In this document: positions 1 to 9,443 of the stretch, piece after piece
Layout of the letters: every line of letters starts with the position of its first letter
Position numbering within the stretch: the stretch's first letter is position 1
NCBI RefSeq assembly: GCF_900010725.2
Contig: NZ_LR734869.1
Location: 86,287 to 150,286 of the forward strand
DNA: 64,000 bases
Reading direction: 5' to 3'
DNA from: Planktothrix serta PCC 8927
GTDB lineage: Bacteria > Cyanobacteriota > Cyanobacteriia > Cyanobacteriales > Microcoleaceae
The notes under the pieces: model-generated
The model's input: the letters and a program-made list of their open reading frames with translations, nothing else
The model's database searches: none
What the model was told of the DNA's origin: nothing
Program-made: the position numbers and the translations under genes

Positions 1-1089
1 ATCAGGAATCATTGACCAAGGTACTAAATAGGCCGTTGCGACCCCGCATCCGGCTAAAATTGCCAGAATATACATCAAAGTAATTTGTCCCGGTTGCAAG
101 AAAAATAAACCCGCTTGGGTAACAATCCATAACCCCATTCCCATAAAATAAACGGCTTTTTTCCCATAGCGTTGACTGACTAAATTCCAAACAAATAACA
201 TCACTAAAGCTGTTCCTTGAACTGCAATGGCAACCTGGGGAAAAGTGCTTTCAGGAAGTTGCATCCAATTAACTACAAAATAGGGCAAAATAGAAGCCGT
301 GAGTTGAACCCCTAACCAAGAACAGAGATAAACTCCAATCACCAATAAAAAGGGTTTATTACTCAGAGCAATTTTAATTTGTTCAGCGATAGGAATATTC
401 TCGGAATTATCCTCAAGAGTTTCCCCAGACTGTCGAGATAAAACCTGTTTACGAGTTCCTAAAAAACACCAAAAAAGCGGAATAACAGCCAGAAAACCAC
501 AAACTACACCTAAAATTAAATAGCGTTGATAGGGAGAATCGGGGAACAGACTAAAAATAATTTTAGCTAAAATCAAGGAGAAAATACTGCCACCAATGGA
601 AAAGGCGAAGCGAAAACTATTTAAACTTGTGCGTTCATTATAGTCCGTTGTTAGCTCAGGAGTTAAAGCCGTATAAGGTAAATTAACAACCGTGTAAGCG
701 GTATTAAAACAAATCGCAATAATTACATAATACCAAAACAAAACTGAGTTATTATTACTGGGAACAATCCACTGTAAAAAGAATAAAATGCCAAAGGGAA
801 TCGCACCAAAAACCATCCAAGGATAACGTCTTCCCCAAGGATGAACCGTGCGATCGCTTAAAACTCCTACAATCGGATCATTAATCGCATCCCAAATTTT
901 TCCAACCATTAATACACTTCCTGCTAATCCCGCAGGTAAACCCGCAACATTAGTCAGAAAAACCAAAACAAAAAATACAGAAATATTCGCCGTAATTGCA
1001 GGGCCCAAATCCCCCGCACCAAAGGCTAATTTAGTTGATAAACTGAGCTTTTCTGGAGGGGGAACCGTTGAAGAAGGGGTTGAGTTCAT
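1..1089 (-). CDS. MFS sugar:cation symporter, GPH family (3' end cut off by window)
   Basis: Reading the minus strand from the ATG at 1089 gives 363 open codons that run off the left edge, so the C-terminal part is missing. The N-terminal half contains FGAGDLGPA and a segment NDPIVGVLSDRT, the loop pattern of glycoside-pentoside-hexuronide (GPH) symporters, and the last visible residues WSMIPD match the family's WxMxPD motif after the eighth or ninth helix. Several hydrophobic helices are evident. The family moves sugars or sugar conjugates with a cation across the inner membrane; the substrate cannot be told. The gene is divergent from the next one, with a 118-base shared upstream region. 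Confidence 0.85.
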   Translation of the reverse strand, partial: MNSTPSSTVPPPEKLSLSTKLAFGAGDLGPAITANISVFFVLVFLTNVAGLPAGLAGSVLMVGKIWDAINDPIVGVLSDRTVHPWGRRYPWMVFGAIPFGILFFLQWIVPSNNNSVLFWYYVIIAICFNTAYTVVNLPYTALTPELTTDYNERTSLNSFRFAFSIGGSIFSLILAKIIFSLFPDSPYQRYLILGVVCGFLAVIPLFWCFLGTRKQVLSRQSGETLEDNSENIPIAEQIKIALSNKPFLLVIGVYLCSWLGVQLTASILPYFVVNWMQLPESTFPQVAIAVQGTALVMLFVWNLVSQRYGKKAVYFMGMGLWIVTQAGLFFLQPGQITLMYILAILAGCGVATAYLVPWSMIPD

Positions 1090-1207
1090 AAGTATTTAAT
1101 ATCACAGAACATTGCCATCCTTAAATTCAGAACGGATGGCTGACAACAGGATAACTTAAAACGATATGCTAATTAAATAGTAATAATCATTGAGGAGTAA
1201 TGTAATT

Positions 1208-1810
1208 ATGGCTGCTGTAGGCGATCGCTTTAATCGCATGATCGGAAAAACCCGGTTTGTGGTCAGTCGTTTGTTTCTGCATTTAGGCGGTTATCAGGTA
1301 GCCCCCCTATTGGGGGTACTCAACCAAGTCGTCAGAAACGTCGTTGATGCCGAGGGAGACTTGGAGGCGACAGGAGAAGGATTAGTAAAAGTTTGCCAAA
1401 GTCTGCTTCAATATGATAACTATTGGCAGTCCGGCTCCAATGAAGGAGATGTAGTTTGGAGCGAAGGAGAAGCCTCAGATTACTTTAACGAACTGTTCAC
1501 GGACTCTGGCCAACGGTATTTGAGCGAACCCGACTTATCTCAACCGCTTGATATAACTCAACTGCTTTCTTTACCCATGACCCACAATTTAGTGGTAATG
1601 ATTACAATAGTCAGTGAAGGGGAAGTTCCTGATTTAGAAACGGATTTAGCGAGTTTTGAGGCCATGAGTAGTGGGTTAAAAGCAATTATTAATCTTCACT
1701 ATCAAAGCAGACTCAGAGGAATTCAAATTCATTTCTCCCCAGCCCGTTTAGGAGAGGAATTAACCGACGATCAATTATTACAGAACTTTCCTGAACTGAT
1801 TCCGCTTTAA
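1208..1810 (+). CDS. DUF1517-like cyanobacterial protein
   Basis: A 200-residue soluble protein. The ATG at 1208 is preferred over an in-frame TTG at 1190 because a GAGGAG Shine-Dalgarno sequence lies at 1192-1197. The second half (about residues 120-200) has the strand-rich pattern ending in ELIPL that recalls the DUF1517 C-terminal domain, which closes with a similar LxxYPxLxPL tail. No catalytic motif or membrane segment is visible. The function is unknown, and the family assignment comes from recall of the pattern rather than a search. It may be divergently expressed with the sugar symporter. Confidence 0.6.
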   Translation: MAAVGDRFNRMIGKTRFVVSRLFLHLGGYQVAPLLGVLNQVVRNVVDAEGDLEATGEGLVKVCQSLLQYDNYWQSGSNEGDVVWSEGEASDYFNELFTDSGQRYLSEPDLSQPLDITQLLSLPMTHNLVVMITIVSEGEVPDLETDLASFEAMSSGLKAIINLHYQSRLRGIQIHFSPARLGEELTDDQLLQNFPELIPL

Positions 1811-1900
1811 GGAATAGTATCGGTTTTCCTTGAAGTTAAACAATGTTCGTCAAGCCCAAAATTTTTGGGCTTAATAATGTTCACAAACGTTAATGGATTT

Positions 1901-2752
1901 ATGTGGAAAAAGCTTTTAATTGTATTCATCTCACTCACCTTTTGTTGGACAACAGTTGCCTGTGGATCTTCAACAACTTCATCTAGGCCCCAACAATCTA
2001 CTCCGATCACATCGGCTCCAACCAATCAAGTCACAGAGGGTAAATATCCCGTTCAACAAGCTCAATATAACGATGTCGATGGTGAATATACCCTGATGTT
2101 ATTAAATACTCCTGCGGGTAAATCTGCCACCTATCGCACCACGAATTTACAGATGGCGCAGTTAACAGAGGAACAAATTAAAGCCGGAGAAAAAAGCAAC
2201 TTAAATATTAATAATGGTCAACCCATTTTTTATTTAACGCCGGATTTCCGTATTGAATATGTTCATAACGTTACCGAAACTCAAACTGACCCCGCCACAG
2301 GTCAACCCCAAACCGTTGTCGTCCGTCAAGAATCGAGTTTCTGGACACCCTTTGCGGCTTCTTTGGCTGGAAGTGCCATCGCCAATAGCTTATTTGCCCC
2401 TCGTTATTATGTGCCTCCGGTGTATGTATCGGGAAGCCCTTTAATGGGATATGGGGGTTATGGTTCCAACTATAACCAAGCTGTAAACCAATATCGGACT
2501 CGTTACAATAGTCCCCCGGCGGCGGTAAAAAATAGTACCACGTTACGCACCACCGGAAATATTCGCAACTCAAATCCGAATTCCTCCGTAAATCGTCGGA
2601 ATTCGCCCAATTCCACCCGTTCAACGGGTTCCGGCGTTGGAGCAACGGATTTACGTCAGTCCCCGAATAAAGGCTCAACCCAACAACGCAAACCCACTTT
2701 CGGGAGTGGTTCCCGCAGTCGTTCTTCCTCTGGAAGTAGAAGACGCCGTTAA
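1901..2752 (+). CDS. Predicted lipoprotein with Ser/Arg/Asn-rich tail
   Basis: A 283-residue protein starting MWKKLLIVFIS. A short basic start and hydrophobic stretch lead to the lipobox TVAC, so the mature protein should be lipidated at that Cys. An in-frame ATG at 1877 is possible but puts 8 extra polar residues before the signal. The middle (about 40-150) is ordinary globular sequence; a Tyr/Gly/Pro-rich stretch follows, and the last 90 residues are low-complexity Asn, Ser, Thr and Arg, ending in a basic SRRRR. No known domain is recognised. A hairpin with a T-rich tail follows immediately. Confidence 0.7.
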   Translation: MWKKLLIVFISLTFCWTTVACGSSTTSSRPQQSTPITSAPTNQVTEGKYPVQQAQYNDVDGEYTLMLLNTPAGKSATYRTTNLQMAQLTEEQIKAGEKSNLNINNGQPIFYLTPDFRIEYVHNVTETQTDPATGQPQTVVVRQESSFWTPFAASLAGSAIANSLFAPRYYVPPVYVSGSPLMGYGGYGSNYNQAVNQYRTRYNSPPAAVKNSTTLRTTGNIRNSNPNSSVNRRNSPNSTRSTGSGVGATDLRQSPNKGSTQQRKPTFGSGSRSRSSSGSRRRR

Positions 2753-2761
2753 AATTGTAGT

Positions 2762-2785
2762 GAGCCCTTCAGGGCTCCTTCTTTC
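2762..2785 (+). terminator. Rho-independent terminator of the lipoprotein gene
   Basis: A perfect 6-bp stem GAGCCC/GGGCTC (2762-2767 and 2772-2777) with loop TTCA is followed by the T-rich CTTCTTTCTTC. It lies 10 bases after the lipoprotein stop. Confidence 0.7.
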
Positions 2786-2796
2786 TTCATTCAATT

Positions 2797-3117
2797 GTGC
2801 TAGAAAAAGATGCCAGTTGGTATTTGTTCCGACAATGGATAGAATATTTTGCAGCTAAATTTAATAAATTAGCAATTCCGGTTGCACCCCATTACACTTC
2901 GCAAAAATGTTCTAATTGTGGGGTAATCGTGAAAAAATCTCTATCAACCCGCACCCATGTTTGTAATTGTGGATGTGAGTTACATAGAGATACAAATGCT
3001 GCAATTAATATTCTAAATCTTGGTAAACAAGCTAGGGGAGGGCATCCCCGAAGTAACGCTAATGGACTAGAAACCTCTACTCTTCTTGGGGAAACCCTGG
3101 TCGCAGCAAGTATCTAG
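2797..3117 (+). pseudogene. tnpB: C-terminal remnant of an IS200/IS605 TnpB (OrfB)
   Basis: About 100 residues match only the end of TnpB: the FRQWIEYFA helix, the PHYTSQKCSNCG zinc ribbon with a second CNCGC knuckle, and RDTNAAINIL carrying the last RuvC Asp. Intact TnpB is about 400 residues, so three quarters of the N-terminus, including the other RuvC acidic residues, is absent. The match starts abruptly near 2805, just after the lipoprotein terminator. No tnpA is nearby. The C-terminal tail (GKQARGGHPRSNANGLE onward) looks like a normal TnpB end. Confidence 0.85.
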
Positions 3118-3127
3118 GTTGAAGTTA

Positions 3128-3161
3128 GAATCGAGCGCGTCTTCAGACCTGAGAGTGTCAA
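3128..3161 (+). mobile_element. Probable right end of the IS605-type remnant
   Basis: Downstream of the tnpB fragment a degenerate hairpin around GCGTCTTCAGACC is followed by GAGAGTGTCAA. Cyanobacterial IS605-group right ends typically show a hairpin followed by GAGTGTCAA. The TCA of this end supplies the stop codon (TGA) of the minus-strand DUF1830 gene. Confidence 0.45.
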
Positions 3162-3418
3162 TCGGCTTCTTCAACTTTTAAGGAATCACAAGGGATTTTT
3201 TCGAGTTCAATTCGGGTCGGATCTCCACTCGAATAAATCTCCAAATCTATATTAGATTCTCCAACAAATAAGCAATATTCCCCCGGAAAAACAACCCGTT
3301 CAAAATAACCTCGAACTGTAGTTTCCATCCGTAGAATTTGCAGTTGTTTCGTGAGATTTTTATAACTACATAAAATTTCAGTTTTAATCGACTCGACAGG
3401 CAAGTTTACGGTTTGCAT
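3158..3418 (-). CDS. DUF1830 family protein
   Basis: An 86-residue protein. The segment from CSYKNLTKQLQILR through YFERVVFPGEYCLF to EIYSS and IPCDSLKVEE is the DUF1830 pattern: a short Cys-Tyr start, a conserved FERVVFPG turn and a closing IPCDxLxV strand. The family is nearly restricted to cyanobacteria and has no established function. It has no membrane segment. Its last codons overlap the IS605-like end, so the native C-terminus may have been slightly altered by the insertion. Confidence 0.75.
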   Translation of the reverse strand: MQTVNLPVESIKTEILCSYKNLTKQLQILRMETTVRGYFERVVFPGEYCLFVGESNIDLEIYSSGDPTRIELEKIPCDSLKVEEAD

Positions 3419-3722
3419 GGTGTTTTATTAAAGTTGGGTTTTAAACGACTATTTTGAAATTTCTTAACTTTTCAGCTAAGGGTGAGGGACAGGGGACGAA
3501 TCACAGACCGGGTTAAAAACCGGGAACGTGATCTATCTTTCAGACGTTAGATAGACTCGTCCTCATGCTTCTATGCAACCCTGATGGCAATGGTTAATCT
3601 TGTAATGTTATCAAATCATCATAACTTAACACTTTATGAATTAAGTTATGTTAACTATATTATACACTTATTAACCCGATCGCAACAAGGGAAAAGTTGT
3701 CAGAATCATCAACACAATCCCT
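3419..3722. other. Non-coding gap with three inverted repeats
   Basis: About 300 bases without a convincing gene. It holds a small ACCGGG/CCGGG-type repeat near 3506-3523, a TCTATC/GATAGA stem near 3532-3556 and a perfect 10-bp inverted repeat CATAACTTAA/TTAAGTTATG at 3620-3629 and 3641-3650. The last could act as a transcript end for the efflux operon arriving on the minus strand, but it has no clear U-tract. Promoter signals for the minus-strand DUF1830 gene must lie here. Confidence 0.4.
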
Positions 3723-6700
3723 TTACAAATTTCGAGTTTTATCAGAACTTTGTGAAGATTTTGTGTGGTGATCCCGATGGGAAGTAACAACCTCAACCTT
3801 ACTGTGACCGTTCTGACTCCCATTTCTATTAGAATTCAATCTATTTTCTGTATTCATCGCCACATTTTCTGAATCTTGGCGTTGAGAATGATCCCCCATC
3901 AAACGGGATTGCAAACTGGTCGCAATCACATAAAAAACCGGAATAATATAGAGACTCAGGAAGGTCGAGACAATCATTCCCCCCATCACCGCCATCCCAA
4001 TCGCCACTCGACTCCCCGCCCCGGCACCTGTGGCAAAAGCCAAAGGCATAACCCCTAAAATGGTCGATAAAGCCGTCATCATAATCGGTCGAAATCGTAA
4101 TCGACAGGCTTCTAAAGCCGCTTGTTGAATCGATAACCCTTGTTCTCGTAATTGGTTGGCAAATTCCACAATTAAAATTGAGTTTTTAGTCGCTAATCCA
4201 ATCAACATAATTAACCCAATTCGACTATAGGCATTTAAGTCTAATTGTGCAATCCATAACGCCCCAAATGCTCCTAATAACGACAAAGGAACTGCTAATA
4301 AAATAATAATTGGGTCAATATAACTTTCAAATTGGGCGGCTAAGGTGAGGAAAATAAAGATTAAAGCTAGAGCAAAAATAAAATTAGTCGCCTGACCCCC
4401 TTCTTTAAATTCTAAAGATTCTCCAGAGTAAGCAGTTCGCATTTCAGGAGGTAAAATTTCTTGGGCTAAATTTTCCAACGCCTTTAACGCTTCTCCTAAA
4501 CTTACGCCCGATGCTGGACTGCCATCTAAAGTCGCAGACCGAAAGCGATTGAAGTGGCTAATTTGGGGCGGTGTTGTTGCCGTTGAAAGGGTGACTAAAT
4601 TACTTAAAGCAATCATTTCTCCTTGTTGGGAACGCACATATAATTCTTTTAAATCTTCGGGATTTGCTCGATACTTCTCCTCAGCCCGAACCACAACTTC
4701 ATAACGTTGATTTCCCTGATTAAAATTGGTAATTTCTTGACCTCCGACTAAAATTTGTAAGGTTCGGGCAATATCCTGTACAGAAACCCCTAAATTTCCC
4801 GCTTGGGAACGATCTACAGTAATCGTTAATTCAGGTTTATTCAGTTTTAAATTAGTATCAATATTAACTAACTCAGGTAAATCTCTAGCACGAATTACAA
4901 AATCTTGAGAAACTTGCGCGAGTTGTTCTAAATCATTACCTTGTAAAACAAATTGTATCGGTTGACCTTGACTGCCTCCGGGTAATCCTCCTGGATTTGT
5001 GGGGAAAACTAAAGCATCGGTAATTGTTGAAAATTTACCTAATAATTGCTTAACAATAGATTGTTGAGATTGTTCTGGTTTGGTTCGTTCAGACCAAGGA
5101 ATTAAACGGGCAAAAGAGAATCCTGTATTGGCTTGAGATGCTCCTCGGCTAGAACCTGCTATGGCAAAATAACTTTCAACTTCTGGCACTTGACTTAAGA
5201 TTTTTTCAACCTGCTGAACCACACGATTTGTATAGTTTAAACTCACACCTTCGGGAGCCGTAATTGGGGTAAAGATTCGACCTCGATCTTCAGTGGGTAA
5301 AAAGCTTTGGGGTAATTGTAAGAATAACCAAGCTGTTAAGCCTAAAGAAGCAATAAATCCTAAAATTAAGAGGGGTTTAATTCCCATTAATAGTTTTAAT
5401 GTAAAAGCATAAATAGCAATAATTTTATTCAAGACCCACTCAAATAAATCCAGGGGGAAAGATAGCAGTTTCATTAATCCCTTCGGCTGGGTTTCGTGAC
5501 GGAGTAAACGGGCAGAAAGCGGAGGTGCTAAGGTTAATGCAACAATACTAGAAAAGACCACCGAACCTGCTAATGTTAAAGCAAATTCATTAAATAATCG
5601 TCCCGTTGCTCCCGCAGCAAAGGCAACAGGAACAAATACGGCAATTAAAACAACCGTTGTTGCAATCACGGCAAAAACAACCTCTCCAACGGCGGCATAA
5701 GTCGCTGGAAATGGATCTAGCCGTTTTTCTTCCATATAACGGATGATATTTTCTAAGACTACAATCGTATCATCTACGACTAAACCCGTTGCTAATGTTA
5801 AGGCAAATAGGGTTAATGTATTAATGGAAAATCCCATAAAAAACATCACACTAAATGCCCCAATTAAAGAAATAGGAATCGTAATCGCGGGAATTAAGGT
5901 TGCTCTCCAATTTCGCAGGAATAAAAAGATAATTAAAACCACTAATCCAATTGAAATTAACAAACTAATCCAAACTTCTTCAATGGCAAGTTCTACAAAT
6001 TCAGAATAATCCACTGCAATTTGATAGCTAACTCCTTCGGGAAAACTTTTTTCTAATTCCGCTAATTTGGCTTTAATCCCATGGGCAACTTCAATTAAAT
6101 TAGCGTCAGAAAGTTTACTAATCCCTAATGAAACCGCAGGAGTTCCTTTAAAACGGGCAATGACTCGATCATCTTTTGCCCCAATTTCTGCCCGCCCAAT
6201 CTCTCTAATTTTAATTTGTGAACCATTATCAGTCCGCTTAATAATTAAGTCTTCATAATCTTGGGGAGTTTGCAATCTTCCCAAAGTTCTCACTGGATAT
6301 TCTGTTTCTTTTCCTTCAACTCGACCACTGGGAATTTCAACGTTTTGTCTTCTTAAGGCTGCTTCTATATCTAAAGCGGTAATTTGACGGGCAGCCATTT
6401 TTACGGGATCTAACCATAATCGCATGGCATAACGACGTTCTCCACCGATAAAAATACTATTAACACCATCAACAGTTTCTAAAACATTTTTAATATAAAT
6501 ATCTGCGTAATTACTTAACTCTAAAGGAGATAAAGTTTTAGCAAACAAAGCGATCCATAAAATTCGTTCATCATCTCCCGATCGCTTTTCTACTACAGGT
6601 TCATCGACTTCATCAGGTAAGCTTCTCGCCCCTCTAGCCACCCGACTTCTAACTTCTTGGGCGGCGACTTCTAAATCTCGATTTAATTCAAATTGTACAG

Positions 6701-6971
6701 AAATAGAACTACTTCCTTCTCGACTACTAGAAGTTAATGTTTTAATTCCAGCAATCCCGTTAATTTGTGCTTCTAAAATTTCCGTAACTTCTGTTTCCAC
6801 AACCTGCGGACTCGCCCCTGGATAACTGGTGCTTACAGTAACAATTGGCGGATCAATTTTAGGGTATTCCTGCACGGGAAGGCGAGTATAACCGACTATT
6901 CCTAAAATAATAATCAGCAATGAACAAACCGACGCAAAAACAGGTCTTTTAATAAAAAAATTAGTAAACAT
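3723..6971 (-). CDS. RND efflux pump, inner-membrane transporter (AcrB/HAE1 family)
   Basis: A 1082-residue protein starting FFIKRPVFA, the cytoplasmic signature of RND pumps. It has the duplicated layout: TM1, a large periplasmic porter loop, TM2-TM6 with the proton-relay pair in GLVVDDTIVVLENI (about residue 405), then TM7, a second loop and TM8-TM12. Length is normal for the family (about 1040) plus a polar 40-residue C-terminal tail rich in Ser, Asn and His. It should form a trimer driving drug, solvent or metabolite export by proton exchange. It lies 42 bases downstream of the membrane-fusion gene, in the same operon. The substrate is unknown. Confidence 0.95.
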   Translation of the reverse strand: MFTNFFIKRPVFASVCSLLIIILGIVGYTRLPVQEYPKIDPPIVTVSTSYPGASPQVVETEVTEILEAQINGIAGIKTLTSSSREGSSSISVQFELNRDLEVAAQEVRSRVARGARSLPDEVDEPVVEKRSGDDERILWIALFAKTLSPLELSNYADIYIKNVLETVDGVNSIFIGGERRYAMRLWLDPVKMAARQITALDIEAALRRQNVEIPSGRVEGKETEYPVRTLGRLQTPQDYEDLIIKRTDNGSQIKIREIGRAEIGAKDDRVIARFKGTPAVSLGISKLSDANLIEVAHGIKAKLAELEKSFPEGVSYQIAVDYSEFVELAIEEVWISLLISIGLVVLIIFLFLRNWRATLIPAITIPISLIGAFSVMFFMGFSINTLTLFALTLATGLVVDDTIVVLENIIRYMEEKRLDPFPATYAAVGEVVFAVIATTVVLIAVFVPVAFAAGATGRLFNEFALTLAGSVVFSSIVALTLAPPLSARLLRHETQPKGLMKLLSFPLDLFEWVLNKIIAIYAFTLKLLMGIKPLLILGFIASLGLTAWLFLQLPQSFLPTEDRGRIFTPITAPEGVSLNYTNRVVQQVEKILSQVPEVESYFAIAGSSRGASQANTGFSFARLIPWSERTKPEQSQQSIVKQLLGKFSTITDALVFPTNPGGLPGGSQGQPIQFVLQGNDLEQLAQVSQDFVIRARDLPELVNIDTNLKLNKPELTITVDRSQAGNLGVSVQDIARTLQILVGGQEITNFNQGNQRYEVVVRAEEKYRANPEDLKELYVRSQQGEMIALSNLVTLSTATTPPQISHFNRFRSATLDGSPASGVSLGEALKALENLAQEILPPEMRTAYSGESLEFKEGGQATNFIFALALIFIFLTLAAQFESYIDPIIILLAVPLSLLGAFGALWIAQLDLNAYSRIGLIMLIGLATKNSILIVEFANQLREQGLSIQQAALEACRLRFRPIMMTALSTILGVMPLAFATGAGAGSRVAIGMAVMGGMIVSTFLSLYIIPVFYVIATSLQSRLMGDHSQRQDSENVAMNTENRLNSNRNGSQNGHSKVEVVTSHRDHHTKSSQSSDKTRNL

Positions 6972-7003
6972 AAAATCAGTTATCAGTTATCAGTTATCAG
7001 TTA
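6972..7003. repeat. Short tandem repeat CAGTTAT in the efflux operon
   Basis: Three to four copies of a heptamer read as CAGTTAT on the plus strand fill the gap between the pump and adaptor genes. Similar copies recur near 49723-49740. Heptanucleotide tandem repeats between genes are common in filamentous cyanobacteria. Confidence 0.7.
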
Positions 7004-7013
7004 TCAAGACTCC

Positions 7014-8609
7014 TTAACGTTTACCCTTCGGAGTCTGATCTGAATTAGGAGATAAAATATTAATAGCCGCGCCATCGGATAATTTTTGTGTCCCGGAAAC
7101 AATTAGTTTTTGTCCGGGTTGAAGTCCTTGTAAAATTTCAGCGCGATCGCCTTGAATTAAACCTAATTTAACAGGTTGTCGTTTGGCTGTTAATTTTTCC
7201 TGTCCTTCGGCTAGAAATACAAATCGTTGATCCCCTTGAAATTTAACCGCCGTCATTGGAATGACAACAACATTATTTTTTTGTTTCCAAACGACTTCAG
7301 CCCGGACAAATTGACCATCTTTAAATAATCTTTGACTATTATCAAAAGTGGCTTTTGCTAAAATCGTTTGAGAGTCTTGATTTACCGATGGAGAAATAAA
7401 ACTAATCCGTCCTGTCCCTAATATTTTTCCCTGATTATCAACCATTTGCAAAGGTAATCCTAATTTCAAATCCTCCTGACGTTCTAAGGCGATTGGTAAA
7501 CTCAATTCTAACTGATCATTCGCCGTTAAACGGGTAATGATATCCCCTTTATCTACATAATCTCCGACTTTAATATTCACATCTCCCACCACTCCGGTAA
7601 ACGGTGCTAAAACGGCTGTTTCTTGTAACTCGACTTCAATACTGCGAACTTGAGCCGCCGCTTCAGCAACCTGTGCTTCCGCCTGTTGAATTTCTTGAAT
7701 CCGAGTCCCATTTTCTAATTGTCTTAAAGCTTGTTGTTCCTGTTCAACAACCGCCCGACGTAAATTAATTTCTGATAGTCGATTTTTTTGTAATTGTTCT
7801 AAACGACGTTGAGCCGCTTGTAAATTTGCCTCAGCACTGGTTTTTCGAGATAATAACGCATCAAATTCATCCTGAGAAATTGCCCCAGATTGGCTTAATT
7901 CTTCAAAACGATTCACCCGATTTTCGGCTAATTGAGCTTCGGCTCGAATTGAATCAATTTGAGATGCGGCTTCATTAATTTCTGCTAAAAAACTACCGGA
8001 TTCAGCATCGGCTAATCCTGCTTTTGCTTGGGCTAATTTCGCCCGCCCTTGAGCAATTTCTTCAGGACGACTTCCGGCTTGTAATTCTGCTAACCGAGCT
8101 TGAGCGCGAAGTAAATTAGCTTTGGTTTGGGTTAAACTTGCTTCTACATTATCACTTTTTAGCCGTGCGATCGCATCTCCAGCTTGAAGTATTTGCCCGG
8201 ATTCTACTAAAATTTGGGTAATTCGACCTTCAATTTCCGGCTTAATATTCACCACCTGTTTTGCTTCTAATGTTCCCACAAATTCAGAGGTTTCTTCAAT
8301 ATTAAAAGTTTCTACCGCCGCAATTCTAACTGCATTTCCTTTCGGTCGATCCGATCTTTCTGCTGCTGGGCTTTCCCCATTCTTAGCAGTAGATTGCCAC
8401 CATTGTCCCCCGAAAAAACCAATGCCTAATGTTATTAAAATAATGAGGAGCATTTTTAACCATCCTGTTTGAGAAATTGCAGGTTCTAGGGTGGTTTTTG
8501 GGGGTAAAAATTGAGGGTGGAGATCAGTTTTATTCGGATAAAACTCTGGCTCAACCCACTCTTGATCCTGCTCTTTCACGGTAGATTTTTGGGATTGCAA
8601 ATCAGACAT
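7014..8609 (-). CDS. RND efflux periplasmic adaptor (membrane-fusion protein)
   Basis: A 531-residue protein. After a polar N-terminus of about 47 residues, one membrane segment (LLIILITLGIGFFGG, about 50-70) anchors it. Then come a lipoyl half-motif, a long Ala/Glu/Gln-rich coiled coil (about 150-310), the second lipoyl half (VLAPFTGVVGDVNIKVGDYV), a beta-barrel domain and a membrane-proximal domain ending in QPGQKLIVSGTQKLSDG. The paired lipoyl halves around a coiled coil define HlyD/AcrA adaptors. It should link the RND pump to an outer-membrane channel, but no channel gene is present here. It lies between padR and the pump, all on one strand. Confidence 0.93.
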   Translation of the reverse strand: MSDLQSQKSTVKEQDQEWVEPEFYPNKTDLHPQFLPPKTTLEPAISQTGWLKMLLIILITLGIGFFGGQWWQSTAKNGESPAAERSDRPKGNAVRIAAVETFNIEETSEFVGTLEAKQVVNIKPEIEGRITQILVESGQILQAGDAIARLKSDNVEASLTQTKANLLRAQARLAELQAGSRPEEIAQGRAKLAQAKAGLADAESGSFLAEINEAASQIDSIRAEAQLAENRVNRFEELSQSGAISQDEFDALLSRKTSAEANLQAAQRRLEQLQKNRLSEINLRRAVVEQEQQALRQLENGTRIQEIQQAEAQVAEAAAQVRSIEVELQETAVLAPFTGVVGDVNIKVGDYVDKGDIITRLTANDQLELSLPIALERQEDLKLGLPLQMVDNQGKILGTGRISFISPSVNQDSQTILAKATFDNSQRLFKDGQFVRAEVVWKQKNNVVVIPMTAVKFQGDQRFVFLAEGQEKLTAKRQPVKLGLIQGDRAEILQGLQPGQKLIVSGTQKLSDGAAINILSPNSDQTPKGKR

Positions 8610-8710
8610 TGTTCAGCAAAAGTTTAAGATTATTTTTCACGGAGCAGAATAATGAGAAGATCAAGGTCAACTCAGAATTTTGCTCTAAGGTTACAAGATA
8701 TTCAACTCAC

Positions 8711-9274
8711 CTAACCTCTTTCGGAGGAGAGAAGTGGAGAGGAAGAAGCGGGATGGTACAAGTTTTCTTTTTCTAAACATTCATATAGCCAATCCATTTC
8801 TGATCTCAACATAATTTTTGCCCGTTCCCAAGTTGCAGATTGGAAAGAATCAGTCACTAGAGTTCCCATTTCTTGACTATCTAAGTAGGCTTGGCGTTGA
8901 TGACAAACCCTTAAACGATTTTCAATTAATTGCACTCGTTCTGAAGATTCTAAATCGGCAAAAAAGAAATATTTGACTAAAAATCGAGCGCGACTTTTAA
9001 CCCAGCTTTCTTGCGGATGTTCTAACATTTTTTCTCGCCAACGAGCGCGTCCGCTAGGAGTAATCGCATAAATTCTGCGACTAGCGCCTGCATCCCCAGA
9101 CTCTTCTAGCAATACCTGGATGTGATCCCGTTCTTCTAAACGTTTAAGTAAGGGGTAAATTGCTCCATAGTTCACACTCATACAACTACTGAGAAACAAC
9201 TCTAGTCGCTGTTTTAGTCGGTAGCCATGTAAGGGTTCTCGCTGTAATAGTCCCAGGGCAGATAACTCTAACAT
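8711..9274 (-). CDS. PadR family transcriptional regulator
   Basis: A 187-residue protein. The start LELSALGLLQREPLHGYRLKQ is the PadR winged-helix opening, followed by VNYGAIYPLLKRLEERDHI (recognition helix) and a wing with RRIYAITPSGRARW. The C-terminal half is helical, like the dimerising Vir domain. PadR proteins usually repress nearby membrane-transport genes and are released by small phenolic or drug-like ligands. Here it is the first gene of the efflux operon, so autoregulation and control of the pump is the natural inference. The promoter lies in the divergent gap up to 9443. Confidence 0.9.
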   Translation of the reverse strand: MLELSALGLLQREPLHGYRLKQRLELFLSSCMSVNYGAIYPLLKRLEERDHIQVLLEESGDAGASRRIYAITPSGRARWREKMLEHPQESWVKSRARFLVKYFFFADLESSERVQLIENRLRVCHQRQAYLDSQEMGTLVTDSFQSATWERAKIMLRSEMDWLYECLEKENLYHPASSSPLLSSERG

Positions 9275-9443
9275 TATATCAAGTTGATAGTTTATTAAAT
9301 TACTTTTATTGTAGTCGATTGATTTTTAGTCAATGAGGTTGTCGTTTCTTCCCCTCGTCTTTTCTAGCAATATTAGAGAAGTTTAACCCAGACTGAAACG
9401 GAATTTAACCTCAAACCTTTAAAGTGGGCGTAAACATTCAATT

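Noticed and set aside
2271-2678. 135-codon minus-strand ORF
   Set aside because: Antisense to the lipoprotein gene, no ribosome site and no family pattern; the plus frame has a lipobox and a terminator.
3584-3787. 67-codon plus-strand ORF overlapping the end of the RND gene
   Set aside because: No ribosome site, it spans an inverted repeat and the end of a well-supported gene, and the translation shows no family pattern.
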